Below, in pieces: positions 9,774 to 19,984 of a DNA stretch of 35,638 nt. Below the pieces are notes generated by a model. That model was not told the origin of the DNA. It saw nothing but the letters and a program-made list of their open reading frames with translations, and made no database searches. The position numbers were made by a program, and so were the translations under genes. Source of the DNA: Alphaproteobacteria bacterium MarineAlpha3_Bin6 (GTDB lineage: Bacteria; Pseudomonadota; Alphaproteobacteria; Rhodospirillales; UBA2165); contig PTLH01000008.1 of assembly GCA_002938035.1 (NCBI GenBank), positions 1 through 35,638 of the forward strand, written 5' to 3'. Numbering within the stretch: the first letter of the stretch is position 1; each line of letters begins with the position of its first letter.

Positions 9774-10898
9774 TCATTCCTCAACAAATCCCAAACCATC
9801 CTCAATTTTAAGTGTCTTAAGCCACTCAATCTTTGGAACGTTTAACAGCTTGACATGGTGAATACTCAACTGACCATTCTGGATATTCAACGGCAGAGTA
9901 ACAAAGGGTGAACCATTATCTGACAAATTTTTTGAAAAAATACTCAAAAATATCTTTGCCATAGCCGCGTCGGAAGGTTGAATAATCTGTGCCTGCGTTA
10001 ACCGGTCAATTGCAACAATAACACCTCTAACTTTTGTCGAAAAGGCAGCTAGTATTTGGAGCTTATCATCTAATGTTAGAGTACCATTTGCATTAAACTC
10101 GATGGGTCCATAGTTACCTTCAATAGACTCAAACTCGATAATGCCACCGTCGTCACTCCATTTTTTTAGAGACAGAATATCAAATGGACTACGAATTTTA
10201 CCAAACACCTTTATGCTAGTAGACAAACGTTTAATGACATCTCCGAATGGTAACGCCCCAGTCCCATCAAAGTTTAATTCCTCTAGATCAAACTGAATAT
10301 TTAAAGTAGGTATTTTGCTCGAAAAATTATCTGAGAAAAGTCTCTCCGCCATTAAACGGATTTTTTTGGTACTAATATTATTTTTGGTATGGCCGTAGGT
10401 GAATTGCAAACCGGTGCCAATTAACCGAGCAGATGCGGGCATACCGTCTTCATGTAACTCAAGATCAACGATGAGACCTGCGACACTACCAGTATACTCA
10501 TGATGTCCTGTAAATGTATCAATTAAAACTTCATGATCACCAGATAAATTGACGCGGACTTTATTAAAACTCCATGGTTTTACTTCAGCTATTGCACGAG
10601 CCCCCTTCCAGCGCCAACTAACATCCAAATGCGATTGAGATACCGACTTTACTGCCAAACTCGGACTACTCATTATAATACGGAAGGTAGTAGGATATCC
10701 GACAACTTCGATCTGCTCAAAACTAACGTCAAAACCCTCTCGAACTTGATCAAGGAGAAATAATGTTATGTTTTCTTTGAGGTTTTCGGCGAATGCGTAC
10801 CAGTATATCGAGTATAGTACCACAAGCGTGCCCAAACAAAGTATGGCAACCATAACTATACGAAAACGCACCATTTTAGATATTAATTTGTAATACAC
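9774..10898 (-). CDS. DUF2125 domain-containing protein
   Basis: 374 aa with N-terminal TM helix; GYPTTFRI...LDVSWRWKGARAIAEVKPWSFNKV pattern; stop codon abuts the tyrC stop (convergent). Confidence 0.75.
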   Translation of the reverse strand: MYYKLISKMVRFRIVMVAILCLGTLVVLYSIYWYAFAENLKENITLFLLDQVREGFDVSFEQIEVVGYPTTFRIIMSSPSLAVKSVSQSHLDVSWRWKGARAIAEVKPWSFNKVRVNLSGDHEVLIDTFTGHHEYTGSVAGLIVDLELHEDGMPASARLIGTGLQFTYGHTKNNISTKKIRLMAERLFSDNFSSKIPTLNIQFDLEELNFDGTGALPFGDVIKRLSTSIKVFGKIRSPFDILSLKKWSDDGGIIEFESIEGNYGPIEFNANGTLTLDDKLQILAAFSTKVRGVIVAIDRLTQAQIIQPSDAAMAKIFLSIFSKNLSDNGSPFVTLPLNIQNGQLSIHHVKLLNVPKIEWLKTLKIEDGLGFVEE

Positions 10899-11017
10899 CT
10901 ACACCTACTCCGGATCAAAAGAAAAAGGGAGCACAAGCCGAGTTTAAAACTATTCAAGTTATTCATCGCATAAACTGGATAAATATATAATATTTTGTTT
11001 AGAGAAATTATTAAGCA

Positions 11018-11464
11018 TCAGTGGCGTTCATGCGTCAGCTTTGATAATACCCGTAACAGTTGAGAGCGCTCCTCCGGATCTAAATTAGCAGTAACTCTTT
11101 TCTCATGTTCCAGAACCATTGGCTTAAGCTGTTTAAGCATGTCAGAACCTTCAGCGCTACGTACCAATGCGTAGGAACGTCCGTCTACAGGTGAGGGGCG
11201 TCTTTCCACCAGACTTCGGCTTTCAAGTACGTCAATGACCGCGACCATAGTAGACCTCTCTATACCAACGGCACGGGCAAGGGCCGATTGGGTTAGGCCA
11301 GGGTTTACAGCGATAAAGGTAATCACGCCAAACTGCCCTGGTGTTATTTGAACTCCGCCCATCGAATTTTCAAAATCGTTAAAAAAACTGATCTGAGCAC
11401 GACGCAAATGATACCCCATCAACGTAAGAAGGATATCAAAATTCAAGTTAGATTTATTTGTCAA
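11018..11464 (-). CDS. MarR family transcriptional regulator
   Basis: Winged-helix pattern: QITPGQFGVITFIAVNPGLTQSALARAVGIERSTMVAVIDVLESRSLVERRPSPVDGRSYALVRSAEG. Confidence 0.92.
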   Translation of the reverse strand: MTNKSNLNFDILLTLMGYHLRRAQISFFNDFENSMGGVQITPGQFGVITFIAVNPGLTQSALARAVGIERSTMVAVIDVLESRSLVERRPSPVDGRSYALVRSAEGSDMLKQLKPMVLEHEKRVTANLDPEERSQLLRVLSKLTHERH

Positions 11465-11609
11465 TTTTACATGCTGCCACTAGTACTTTTGGTTAGTATT
11501 ATTATTTCTGACCTTAAGGCATTCTAAATTTCGTGACCAGGTTGCGATAAGACAATTGCTATATTCATCAACCGTCCAACCTTACTAGTGTTTGCATAAA
11601 AGATTAATA

Positions 11610-13190
11610 TTAGACGCCAGTTTCCCCGCCAACAACCAATGCGCGAAGTGCAAATCTTTTAAGCTTACCCGTTGCTGTAACTGGCATGTTATCGACATAA
11701 TAGATATTACGCGGACATTTATAGATTGATAAATTCTTGACGATTAATTCCCGTATTTCTGTTTCTAGCTTCTTACGGTTGGTTCCAACTTCAGGTGTTA
11801 TTATGAATAAAGCCAATCGCACCAAGCCATCCTTATTGGGAACACCAACTACAGCAGCTTCCAAAACTTTGGGGTGCTGCTGGACTTGCTCTTCAATTTC
11901 TGAAGGGCTCACCCATTGGCCAGAAACCTTGAGCATGTCATCAACCCGCCCCTGATGCTCATACATACCATCCTTATCCACCGTAAACATATCATTAGTA
12001 CAGTACCAACCTTCTTGAAACACACCCTCTGTTTTTTCTTCTAAATTCCAATAACCACAAGCTAGAGAGAGCATTCTCACCCATAATACACCCGGTCTGG
12101 CGGCCTCGACAATTATTTCACCATCCTGGCCGATAAGTTTGACCTCGGTTCCGGGTGTGGGTAGACCACATGTACCAGGTTTAAAATTATCTGGCCGGTT
12201 AACTAAAAATAAAAAACATGTTTCTGTCGCTCCTATACCTTCTAGCGCAGCGCGGCCAGTGGCCTTTATCCAATCATGGAATAAAGTTGCAGGCATTTTT
12301 TCTCCAGCAGTCAAGTAATGTCGTACTTTTTTAAATGCGGGTTTAGTTGCTAAGTTGTCTCGTAGGAGTTGGCGATAGAACGTGGGTACACTTAACATTA
12401 CGGTAGGCTTAAACCGCTGTACGTTCAAATTGACAATGTTCGGGTCCGGCCAGTCTGGATCCAAAATGGTTGTTGCTCCAAGCTGTAACGAAGCAAAAAA
12501 ACAATGAGCTAAAGAAAAGGCAAAAAATAGTTTGGAGGTGCTATAAATGCGGTCCCCGGGTCCAACACCCAAAACCTCCCCCATAAGCCGTGTAGATGCC
12601 AAAACCGTTCTTTGTAGATGGACAACGCCTTTGGGCTTACCTGTAGTGCCCGAAGAATACATCCATATTGCCGGAGAATCCCATTGCAACTGAACTGCTT
12701 GTAATTCCTCCATAGCCTCCAATACCAGCGTTTGGAAATACAAAGCTCCATCAATTTCCATATCAGTGAAAATAGTGGTTGGCGCATTTGTCACTAAAGC
12801 CAATCCGTCGGCATATAATTCCGAGAAGCAATGATCTAAAATAAATAAAACACTCTCACTGTCTTCTATGATATAAGCAAGATCCTGAGCGGCTAGCCGC
12901 GTGCTGAGCCCCACAGGTACTGCACCAATCTTCAATAATCCAAGATAAATATAGAAAAATTCCGGTGTATCTCTAACCATCATTAAAACGCGATCACCAA
13001 TATTTACATCCAATCTTTTAAATGCGTTTCCTGCACGGTTAGCCCTTTTATCAAGTTCTCCATAGGAAATTTGTTCATCTCTACAGATAACAGCCAAGTC
13101 ATTATGTTGCCCCCTAGATAAAGCGGGCCCAAGAAGTGTCTCCGCCATATTTACTGTCAGTGCATTCAAATCAGTAGCGGTAGTCATCAA
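11610..13190 (-). CDS. Benzoate-CoA ligase family (AMP-forming acyl-CoA synthetase)
   Basis: MYSSGTTGKPKGVVHLQ...EGIGATETCFLFLVN...PGTCGLPTPGTEVKL...GWYCTNDMFTVDKDGMYEHQGRVDDMLKVSGQWVSPSEIE...TATGKLKRFALR. Confidence 0.92.
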   Translation of the reverse strand: MMTTATDLNALTVNMAETLLGPALSRGQHNDLAVICRDEQISYGELDKRANRAGNAFKRLDVNIGDRVLMMVRDTPEFFYIYLGLLKIGAVPVGLSTRLAAQDLAYIIEDSESVLFILDHCFSELYADGLALVTNAPTTIFTDMEIDGALYFQTLVLEAMEELQAVQLQWDSPAIWMYSSGTTGKPKGVVHLQRTVLASTRLMGEVLGVGPGDRIYSTSKLFFAFSLAHCFFASLQLGATTILDPDWPDPNIVNLNVQRFKPTVMLSVPTFYRQLLRDNLATKPAFKKVRHYLTAGEKMPATLFHDWIKATGRAALEGIGATETCFLFLVNRPDNFKPGTCGLPTPGTEVKLIGQDGEIIVEAARPGVLWVRMLSLACGYWNLEEKTEGVFQEGWYCTNDMFTVDKDGMYEHQGRVDDMLKVSGQWVSPSEIEEQVQQHPKVLEAAVVGVPNKDGLVRLALFIITPEVGTNRKKLETEIRELIVKNLSIYKCPRNIYYVDNMPVTATGKLKRFALRALVVGGETGV

Positions 13191-13399
13191 GATTTTCCGT
13201 AATTATTAAATTTTCCAAACGATTCCAATTTATGTCCAACATATGGCTATTCGGATCTATATCTTCGATTCAATAAATTTTAAAAGCTGAGCGCAAGTAA
13301 ATCGACTTATTTAACTTTTTCAATAAATAATTTTTGTTTTGACCTACGAAAATGCTAATACATTAATGCTGTTTGTATTGCCATACTAGGAGACACCTA

Positions 13400-13726
13400 A
13401 TGAAGGTCATTGTGATCACTAAAGAAGGGTACCGACGAAAATTATTTTTGGCGTTTAGTTTGATTATATTAATCACTAGCTGTTCTCCATCGCAAGTTAA
13501 TCAACGTACGAAAAACTCATCGGGGTTCCTAGCTGCTGACGTCGCAACCTGCAGGCAGAAAGCTACCGCCCTAATTGATCGTGAATTAAAGCTTGATAGT
13601 TCTTATGATCGTAGCGGTAGTAACTCTCTTGAGGTTTCGTTTGCCCGATTTGACGCCTACAAGCAGAGAGGACGCTATTTTAAAAACTGTTTATCTGAAC
13701 GCGATGGTCAGAAAGTCAAAGAGTAG
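13400..13726 (+). CDS. Small hypothetical lipoprotein
   Basis: MKVIVITKEGYRRKLFLAFSLIILITSCSPSQ..: lipobox LITSC; SD AGGAG before internal ATG at 13400, preferred over 13373. Confidence 0.7.
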   Translation: MKVIVITKEGYRRKLFLAFSLIILITSCSPSQVNQRTKNSSGFLAADVATCRQKATALIDRELKLDSSYDRSGSNSLEVSFARFDAYKQRGRYFKNCLSERDGQKVKE

Positions 13727-13922
13727 AGTAAATAAATGTCCCGTCAAAAATCGAAAGTACACGCTGCCATTGGACATTTATTTGGACCCTATCATACCCA
13801 GAAATTAAAATATTATAAGAAAAATTAATAAGCACAGCCTAGGGTTGGATCTTACCATAACATCAGATTAAAAAATCCCTACCTTATTAGACCGCCTGCC
13901 TAACAACTGACCAAAACATTCA

Positions 13923-15953
13923 ATGGACCAAACACCTCATCAAGTTTTATCCACTTTACTCGCTGAGTCAGACGCATATTTAACAGCTGATCAAGTGCTG
14001 GAAATCATTCCAGGTGTGGTCGCCGCTCCGGGAGATGACGGTGGCAATGGCGGGGAAAACTCATGGATGGACATGGCTGCTCTGAACCTCTCACCCAGAT
14101 TAATCAGGCACCTCGATTGTCTGCTAAACACTGCTAGAAAATCAGAAATAAACGGTCTGGTGTCGCCATGTCCTTGCGAAGCGCGTATCACACTTTTACG
14201 GAAGGAACTTCTCAACCAAAATCTGGATGGATTTGTAGTTCCCGTTGCAGATGAACACCAAGGAGAATATTTACCGAAATGTGCCCAACGCCTCAGATGG
14301 CTTACCGGTTTCACGGGGTCCGCGGGTGTCGCTCTAATACTAAAAAATAAGGCCGCACTATTCGTCGATGGGCGCTACACTCTACAAGCAGCTAATGAGG
14401 TTGATGAGAATGTACTAGAGATCTTTAATATATCGGATATGTCTCCGGACACTTGGATTTCTTCCAAAATAGGTTTGGGTGACACACTGGGCTACGATCC
14501 GTGGCTTCACACCGTAAATGGGGCCCTACGTTTAAAAAAGGCGACAGAAAAATCTGGCGCTAATTTGCTGGCTATTGAACCCAATGCCATCGACATCATT
14601 TGGAATAACCAGCCAGCCAAACCACTATCTCCAATTAAAGCTCTTGGAATTCAGTTTACGGGTCAATCATCTTCCGATAAGCGCTCAGCAATAGCAAAGA
14701 ATTTGAATAAAGATGACCTCGATGCGGTCATCATTACATCACCTGCCTCCATCGCCTGGCTCGGAAATTTGCGTGGCGGCGACGTTCCCTATACTCCTTT
14801 CACTCTTTCTTTTGGCATCCTTCATGCGGATGCGAGATTGGACCTATTTGTCGACCCGAGAAAAGTTAGCCCTAGTGTTGCTGAATTGCTCAAGGATGAT
14901 GTCTCGATACAAACCATTAGCGAATTTACGTCTGCGCTTGATGATCTTGGGGGAAAAGAAGCAAAGATACTTATTGACCCCGCCACTACAGCTGAAGCCA
15001 TACATTTAAAGTTGGAAGCGGCTGGCGCTAAACTAAAAGCAGATGATGATCCTTGTATCCTGCCTAAAAGTTGCAAGAACGATGTTGAATTGGAAGGTAT
15101 TCGTGCTGCACACCGCCGCGATGGCCTGGCTCTTACCCGCTTTCTAGGCTGGCTTTCGATGAAAGGATCAGGGAAGGGAGAAACTGAAATTAGCGCAGCA
15201 GAACGCCTCGAAACCTTCCGTAGAGAAGGGGAACACATCCAAGGCCTCAGCTTCCCAACCATTTCAGGCGCTGGCCCAAACGGAGCCATAATTCATTACA
15301 GGGTCACAGAGAAATCCAATCAGCCCCTCAAAAACAATGGCCTCTATCTTGTTGATTCTGGAGCCCAATATTTAGATGGCACTACAGATGTGACCCGGAC
15401 AATTGCGATAGGCACCCCCACCGACGAAATGCGAGATCGCTTCACCCGTGTTCTAAGTGGTCATATCGCCCTAGCAACAGTTGTGTTCCCCGAAGGTACC
15501 ACAGGGTCCCAATTGGATGCCCTGGCCCGGGCCCCGCTCTGGAAGGCCGGGCTTGATTATGATCACGGTACGGGCCACGGGGTTGGCCATTATCTTGGCG
15601 TCCATGAAGGTCCCCATCGAATATCTAAATCACCAAGTCGAGTGTCTTTGAAACCAGGTATGATTGTTTCGAATGAACCTGGATATTACAAACATGGAGC
15701 CTATGGTATTCGTATCGAAAATTTACTTGTCGTAATAAACATAGACAATCAAGTCAGAACAAACAAAAAAATGTTAGGCTTCGAGACATTAACGGTAGCA
15801 CCAATTGATTTATCCTTGGTTGAGAGAGCACTCCTATCCAGTGATGAGGCAGCGTGGTTAAATTCCTACCATTCACGCGTCTTTGATACCCACAACAGAA
15901 ATTTAGACCACATCAATCACGAATGGCTTAAACACGCCACGCGCAAAATTTAG
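13923..15953 (+). CDS. pepP: M24 family Xaa-Pro aminopeptidase
   Basis: LRWLTGFTGSAGVALIL...FVDGRYTLQAANEV...GLYLVDSGAQYLDGTTDVTRTIAIG...DYDHGTGHGVGHYLGVHEGPHRI...MIVSNEPGYYKHGAYGIRIENL. Confidence 0.92.
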   Translation: MDQTPHQVLSTLLAESDAYLTADQVLEIIPGVVAAPGDDGGNGGENSWMDMAALNLSPRLIRHLDCLLNTARKSEINGLVSPCPCEARITLLRKELLNQNLDGFVVPVADEHQGEYLPKCAQRLRWLTGFTGSAGVALILKNKAALFVDGRYTLQAANEVDENVLEIFNISDMSPDTWISSKIGLGDTLGYDPWLHTVNGALRLKKATEKSGANLLAIEPNAIDIIWNNQPAKPLSPIKALGIQFTGQSSSDKRSAIAKNLNKDDLDAVIITSPASIAWLGNLRGGDVPYTPFTLSFGILHADARLDLFVDPRKVSPSVAELLKDDVSIQTISEFTSALDDLGGKEAKILIDPATTAEAIHLKLEAAGAKLKADDDPCILPKSCKNDVELEGIRAAHRRDGLALTRFLGWLSMKGSGKGETEISAAERLETFRREGEHIQGLSFPTISGAGPNGAIIHYRVTEKSNQPLKNNGLYLVDSGAQYLDGTTDVTRTIAIGTPTDEMRDRFTRVLSGHIALATVVFPEGTTGSQLDALARAPLWKAGLDYDHGTGHGVGHYLGVHEGPHRISKSPSRVSLKPGMIVSNEPGYYKHGAYGIRIENLLVVINIDNQVRTNKKMLGFETLTVAPIDLSLVERALLSSDEAAWLNSYHSRVFDTHNRNLDHINHEWLKHATRKI

Positions 15954-15984
15954 AGGTATCATGGGCTAAAAGCAAAGAACTGTC

Positions 15985-16020
15985 TTAGAATTATTAGTAT
16001 TCTAACAAGCAACGCTTTTT
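15985..16020 (+). terminator. Weak Rho-independent terminator candidate after pepP
   Basis: TTAGAAT-tattagt-ATTCTAA hairpin, then AAGC-aac-GCTT followed by TTT. Confidence 0.3.
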
Positions 16021-16377
16021 AGGTGCACTTGAAAACTTATAATTGCCGGAAATTATTCGAAAATAAATCTCAAGTTCGTGCTAATTTGTGATGTAGATGA
16101 AGTATCGACATCTCCCAACTTCCCTGATAGAGGCTTTAATTCCTAAAGATTGTCCTAAGGTTGACCACAATACTTCCAAACGGTTAGCTTTTTGTCTTTT
16201 ACTACAAAAGCCACGTGTTTTTGTTTAACTTTGGTTATATGAATATTACCCTCTAACTTAACCAACTAATTACAACGACAAGTTGACTAGCTAAATGTAA
16301 CAAACATAGACTTCAGTTAATCACTTCACTACTACCATGTGTAAGGTATAGATAGCTTAAGACACCGGTGATCTATA

Positions 16378-17799
16378 ATGAATAGAAAAGATAAAAAGCG
16401 TCAGAGTGATATACGTGACAGCAAAAGCGCTATCTGGGGAGGTCGCTTTACCTCTGGCCCCGCACAAATTATGGAGCAAATAAACTCCTCAGTTGGTTTC
16501 GACCAGCGCCTTTATAATCAGGATATTGCGGCATCCAAGGCTCATTCTTCTATGCTAACGGATCAGAAAATTATTTCAAAAAAGGTTGGGTCAGCTATTT
16601 CAGATGGCCTCGATACCATACAAAAAGAGATAGAAAACGGTACTTTCGAATTTTCTAATGCGCTGGAAGATATTCACATGAATATTGAGTCCCGACTATC
16701 AGAACTAATTGGCGATGGAGCAGGTAGGCTGCATACGGCACGGTCAAGAAATGACCAGGTGGCAACAGACTTCCGTCTTTGGGTTCGAGATGCTATCGAC
16801 ATAACAGATGCTGCGTTAATGAGATTGCAGGAGATACTAATCTCAAGAGCAGAAGAGCATTCGGATACCATCATGCCTGGCTACACCCACCTTCAGACTG
16901 CACAACCCGTGACACTTGGGCATCATCTTCTCGCTTATGTTGAAATGATAGGAAGAGATCGAGGACGGGCCAAAGATTGTCGTGGCCGTCTTAATGAGTG
17001 TCCCCTCGGCTCTGGGGCGCTTGCAGGGACATCCTTTCCTATCGATAGAGTCAAAACAGCATTTTTACTTGGTTTCGACAACCCTATGGCTAATTCAATG
17101 GATGGGGTCTCAGATAGAGACTTTGCCCTAGAATATCTGTCTTTTGCTTCTATTGTCGGCATCCATCTATCTAGGCTTTCAGAAGAACTCGTGATCTGGA
17201 GCAACCCATCTTTTGGGTTTGTTTCTTTACCAGATACATTTTCAACGGGTAGTTCCATGCTTCCACAAAAGCGCAATCCAGATGCTGCTGAGCTAGTTCG
17301 AGCTAAAACTGGCAGAATTATAGGGGCGTTAAATAGTTTGCTGATTGTCATGAAAGGTTTACCCCTTACCTATAGTAAGGATATGCAGGAAGACAAAGAA
17401 CCCGTTTTTGATACGGCAGATACGCTTGAACTTTGCCTTTACACGATGGCCACCATGTTGTCTGAGATCAAGTTTAATCCTGCTCCTATGATGGAAGCAG
17501 CTATTAACGGTAATTCTAACGCGATTGATCTCGCGGATTGGCTTGTAAAAGCTCTTGGCAAACCATTTAGGGAAGCGCATCTGATAACAGGATCACTGGT
17601 CAAAATTGCAGAAGATAGGGAATGCAAATTAGAAGAACTCTCCCTGAAAGACATGCAGGCCGTTGATAATGAAATAACCGAAGATGTTTTTAGAGTGCTA
17701 AAGTTAGAAATTTCTATAAACTCTAGAAATAGTTTTGGAGGCACGGCGCCCGCGAATGTCAGGGTTGCGTGTGGTGTTGCGCGTTCGAAGTATTTATAA
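16378..17799 (+). CDS. argH: Argininosuccinate lyase
   Basis: [42 protein letters not shown]...[20 protein letters not shown]...[20 protein letters not shown]...[23 protein letters not shown]. Confidence 0.96.
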   Translation: MNRKDKKRQSDIRDSKSAIWGGRFTSGPAQIMEQINSSVGFDQRLYNQDIAASKAHSSMLTDQKIISKKVGSAISDGLDTIQKEIENGTFEFSNALEDIHMNIESRLSELIGDGAGRLHTARSRNDQVATDFRLWVRDAIDITDAALMRLQEILISRAEEHSDTIMPGYTHLQTAQPVTLGHHLLAYVEMIGRDRGRAKDCRGRLNECPLGSGALAGTSFPIDRVKTAFLLGFDNPMANSMDGVSDRDFALEYLSFASIVGIHLSRLSEELVIWSNPSFGFVSLPDTFSTGSSMLPQKRNPDAAELVRAKTGRIIGALNSLLIVMKGLPLTYSKDMQEDKEPVFDTADTLELCLYTMATMLSEIKFNPAPMMEAAINGNSNAIDLADWLVKALGKPFREAHLITGSLVKIAEDRECKLEELSLKDMQAVDNEITEDVFRVLKLEISINSRNSFGGTAPANVRVACGVARSKYL

Positions 17800-17820
17800 T
17801 TTGTCGGGTTTGTTACGCCC

Positions 17821-17958
17821 ATGAAGAAACAGTTAAATCTTACACTGTTATTTGTTTTGATTGTCTTACCGCTGTTATCGTCCTGCGGTAGAAAGAACGC
17901 GCCCACTGTCCCGCCAGGAGAGACTTATAATTATCCCAAATCAAATCCGGCAAAATAG
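17821..17958 (+). CDS. lptM: Small LptM/YifL-like lipoprotein (45 aa), not in the supplied ORF track
   Basis: MKKQLNLTLLFVLIVLPLLSSCGRKNAPTVPPGETYNYPKSNPAK*; lipobox LLSSC followed by GRKNAPTVPP; located between argH and lysA. Confidence 0.82.
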   Translation: MKKQLNLTLLFVLIVLPLLSSCGRKNAPTVPPGETYNYPKSNPAK

Positions 17959-18000
17959 AGGAATAAAGGTGGAGACATTCCCTCGTTATGCTTTGGGTCA

Positions 18001-19269
18001 ATGAGTTATTTTAATTATCAGAATGGGGAATTGAACGCCGAACGAGTACCAATTTCTAGAATAGCCTCTGAGGTTGGAACACCTTTTTATTGTTATTCTA
18101 CCTCAACGATTGAATCACGTTATGCGGCATTTGCAGATGCACTTAACCATATGCAGTCCACCATTTGTTATGCAGTCAAGGCCAATTCAAATATAGCTGT
18201 CGTTCGGACCTTAGCTCAATTAGGCGCGGGCGCAGACGTAGTATCTGACGGTGAATTGATACGCGCGCTTGAAGCCGGCGTGCCTCCAAAGAAAATTGTG
18301 TTTTCAGGTGTAGGTAAAACTTCGTCGGAACTAGCTCTTGCCCTTGAGAAAGATATTTTACAAATTAATATCGAATCTGAGCCTGAACTGGAACGGCTAA
18401 ACGAAGTTACGCAGTCTCTAGGAAAGAGCGCTCAAGTTGCTTTTAGAATCAATCCAAATGTTGATGCTGGAAGCCACGATAAAATCTCAACAGGCCGCCA
18501 AGAGGACAAGTTTGGCATAGAATGCCCTAAAGTTAGCAAAGTTTTTTCTCAAGCTACGGAAATGGAATATATTGAACCCATAGGCCTTGCTGTACATATC
18601 GGGTCACAGTTGACAGATCTTGTGCCCTTCAGGAGCGCTTTTCTAAAGCTCCACGATCTAGCTACTGGATTAATGGCCGAAGGTTTTGAAATTAAGCGGC
18701 TTGACGTCGGAGGTGGTCTTGGTATCTCATACGATGGATCACCGGTTCCCACATCCCCAGAATATGCCCAGTTAGTGTCAGAAACCCTAGGAGATTTAAA
18801 TTGTGACCTATTATTTGAACCAGGTCGGGTAATTATTGGTGATGCTGGCATTTTAGTAACCAAGGTAATTTATGTTAAAAAAGGTCCCACACGGACATTT
18901 CTAATAGTGGATGCAGCGATGAACGACTTTTTGCGTCCATCCCTTTACGGTACACAACACGAGATTTTACCAATAGCACAACAAACCGAACGCATTCAGA
19001 ATGAGGCCAGCTCTTTGGTAGATATAGTCGGACCAGTTTGTGAAACTGGAGATAAGTTTGCAACCAAACTAGTATTTCCGGCGGTTAATCAGGAGGAACT
19101 ACTAGCCATTCGTTCGACAGGCGCATATGGGGCAGTAATGTCATCAACCTATAACAGTCGGGCACTTGTACCAGAAGTTCTAGTAAAGGATGACAAATTT
19201 TCAGTGATCCGAGAACGTGTAGGAATTGATACTTTATTAGGTTATGAAAACGTACCTGATTGGCTTTAA
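18001..19269 (+). CDS. lysA: Diaminopimelate decarboxylase
   Basis: GTPFYCYSTSTIESRY...ICYAVKANSNIAVVRTLAQLGAGADVVSDGEL...AVHIGSQLTDL...FEPGRVIIGDAGILVT...GPVCETGDKFATK...STGAYGAVMSSTYNSR. Confidence 0.95.
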   Translation: MSYFNYQNGELNAERVPISRIASEVGTPFYCYSTSTIESRYAAFADALNHMQSTICYAVKANSNIAVVRTLAQLGAGADVVSDGELIRALEAGVPPKKIVFSGVGKTSSELALALEKDILQINIESEPELERLNEVTQSLGKSAQVAFRINPNVDAGSHDKISTGRQEDKFGIECPKVSKVFSQATEMEYIEPIGLAVHIGSQLTDLVPFRSAFLKLHDLATGLMAEGFEIKRLDVGGGLGISYDGSPVPTSPEYAQLVSETLGDLNCDLLFEPGRVIIGDAGILVTKVIYVKKGPTRTFLIVDAAMNDFLRPSLYGTQHEILPIAQQTERIQNEASSLVDIVGPVCETGDKFATKLVFPAVNQEELLAIRSTGAYGAVMSSTYNSRALVPEVLVKDDKFSVIRERVGIDTLLGYENVPDWL

Positions 19270-19381
19270 AAACGGCTATAAGGAGTAAAATAGTTACAGA
19301 CAACAAACGTTAGTTGAGTAGATATATCGGAAGCTTTGGAGTGGCTAGATGGGTTAATTGGCTTTCGATTTTCAAATATTG

Positions 19382-19942
19382 CTATGTTTTAATTACCCGC
19401 AACTTTACCTGGATTTCTTTCACTATATTATTTTGGTGTGTCGCCAGTCGTACGAGTTCATCTGAACTAATCTCGCCAACTTTCAATTGCCTCTTCCAAT
19501 CAGTATCCAGTATCCACTGCGTGTCGGTAACTTCAAAATCCACATTTAAATAATCAGCAAGTGCGGTATTAGCGCAGCCTTCTTTTTTCCATTTCCTGTT
19601 TTGATTTTTTGAAAACATGTAGAACTGGTCAGGGAGTATTGGCCGAACATGGGTTGGATCAATCATAAAATCGTCATGACGCGGATGGGGTACAGTAATT
19701 GATATTTGCGCCAAATGTTGGCTGACCCTGTATAGTTCCTGGATAATTTTTAGATAGACGTCAGATGTTCCTCCTAGATGCTCCAGGACATGACATAAAA
19801 CTATCTCATCCGTGCTATCGCTCTCGAAAGGCCAGGGTAAATCTTCCAGATCTATAAGCATATCGGGTTCGCAACTTTCTTGGCTATCCACATTTGTGAA
19901 GCCATCCAGTTTATTGTATCCGCACCCAAGATTAAGCTTCAT
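19382..19942 (-). CDS. SAM-dependent methyltransferase-like protein
   Basis: MKLNLGCGYNKLDGFTNVDSQES..DMLIDLEDLPWPFESDSTDEIVLCHVLEHLGGTSDVYLKIIQELYRV. Confidence 0.82.
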   Translation of the reverse strand: MKLNLGCGYNKLDGFTNVDSQESCEPDMLIDLEDLPWPFESDSTDEIVLCHVLEHLGGTSDVYLKIIQELYRVSQHLAQISITVPHPRHDDFMIDPTHVRPILPDQFYMFSKNQNRKWKKEGCANTALADYLNVDFEVTDTQWILDTDWKRQLKVGEISSDELVRLATHQNNIVKEIQVKLRVIKT

Positions 19943-19984
19943 TGTTCCAAGGGTCCAAAAACGAAACCACCATCTAAATACTTA

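Noticed and set aside
13373-13399. Upstream start for the small lipoprotein (MYCHTRRHL...)
   Set aside because: The SD AGGAG sits inside this extension and fits the ATG at 13400, which also gives a proper signal peptide.
14822-15289. 155-aa minus-strand ORF
   Set aside because: Antisense to pepP; Ser/Arg-rich shadow translation.
15954-16377. 424-bp spacer between pepP and argH considered for hidden genes
   Set aside because: No ORF with SD and no clear conserved RNA fold; only a weak terminator-like hairpin and a weak promoter-like TTGACT...TAGACT.
17439-17906. 155-aa minus-strand ORF spanning the argH end and the lptM start
   Set aside because: Antisense to argH and the LptM-like ORF; the sense-strand readings are convincing.
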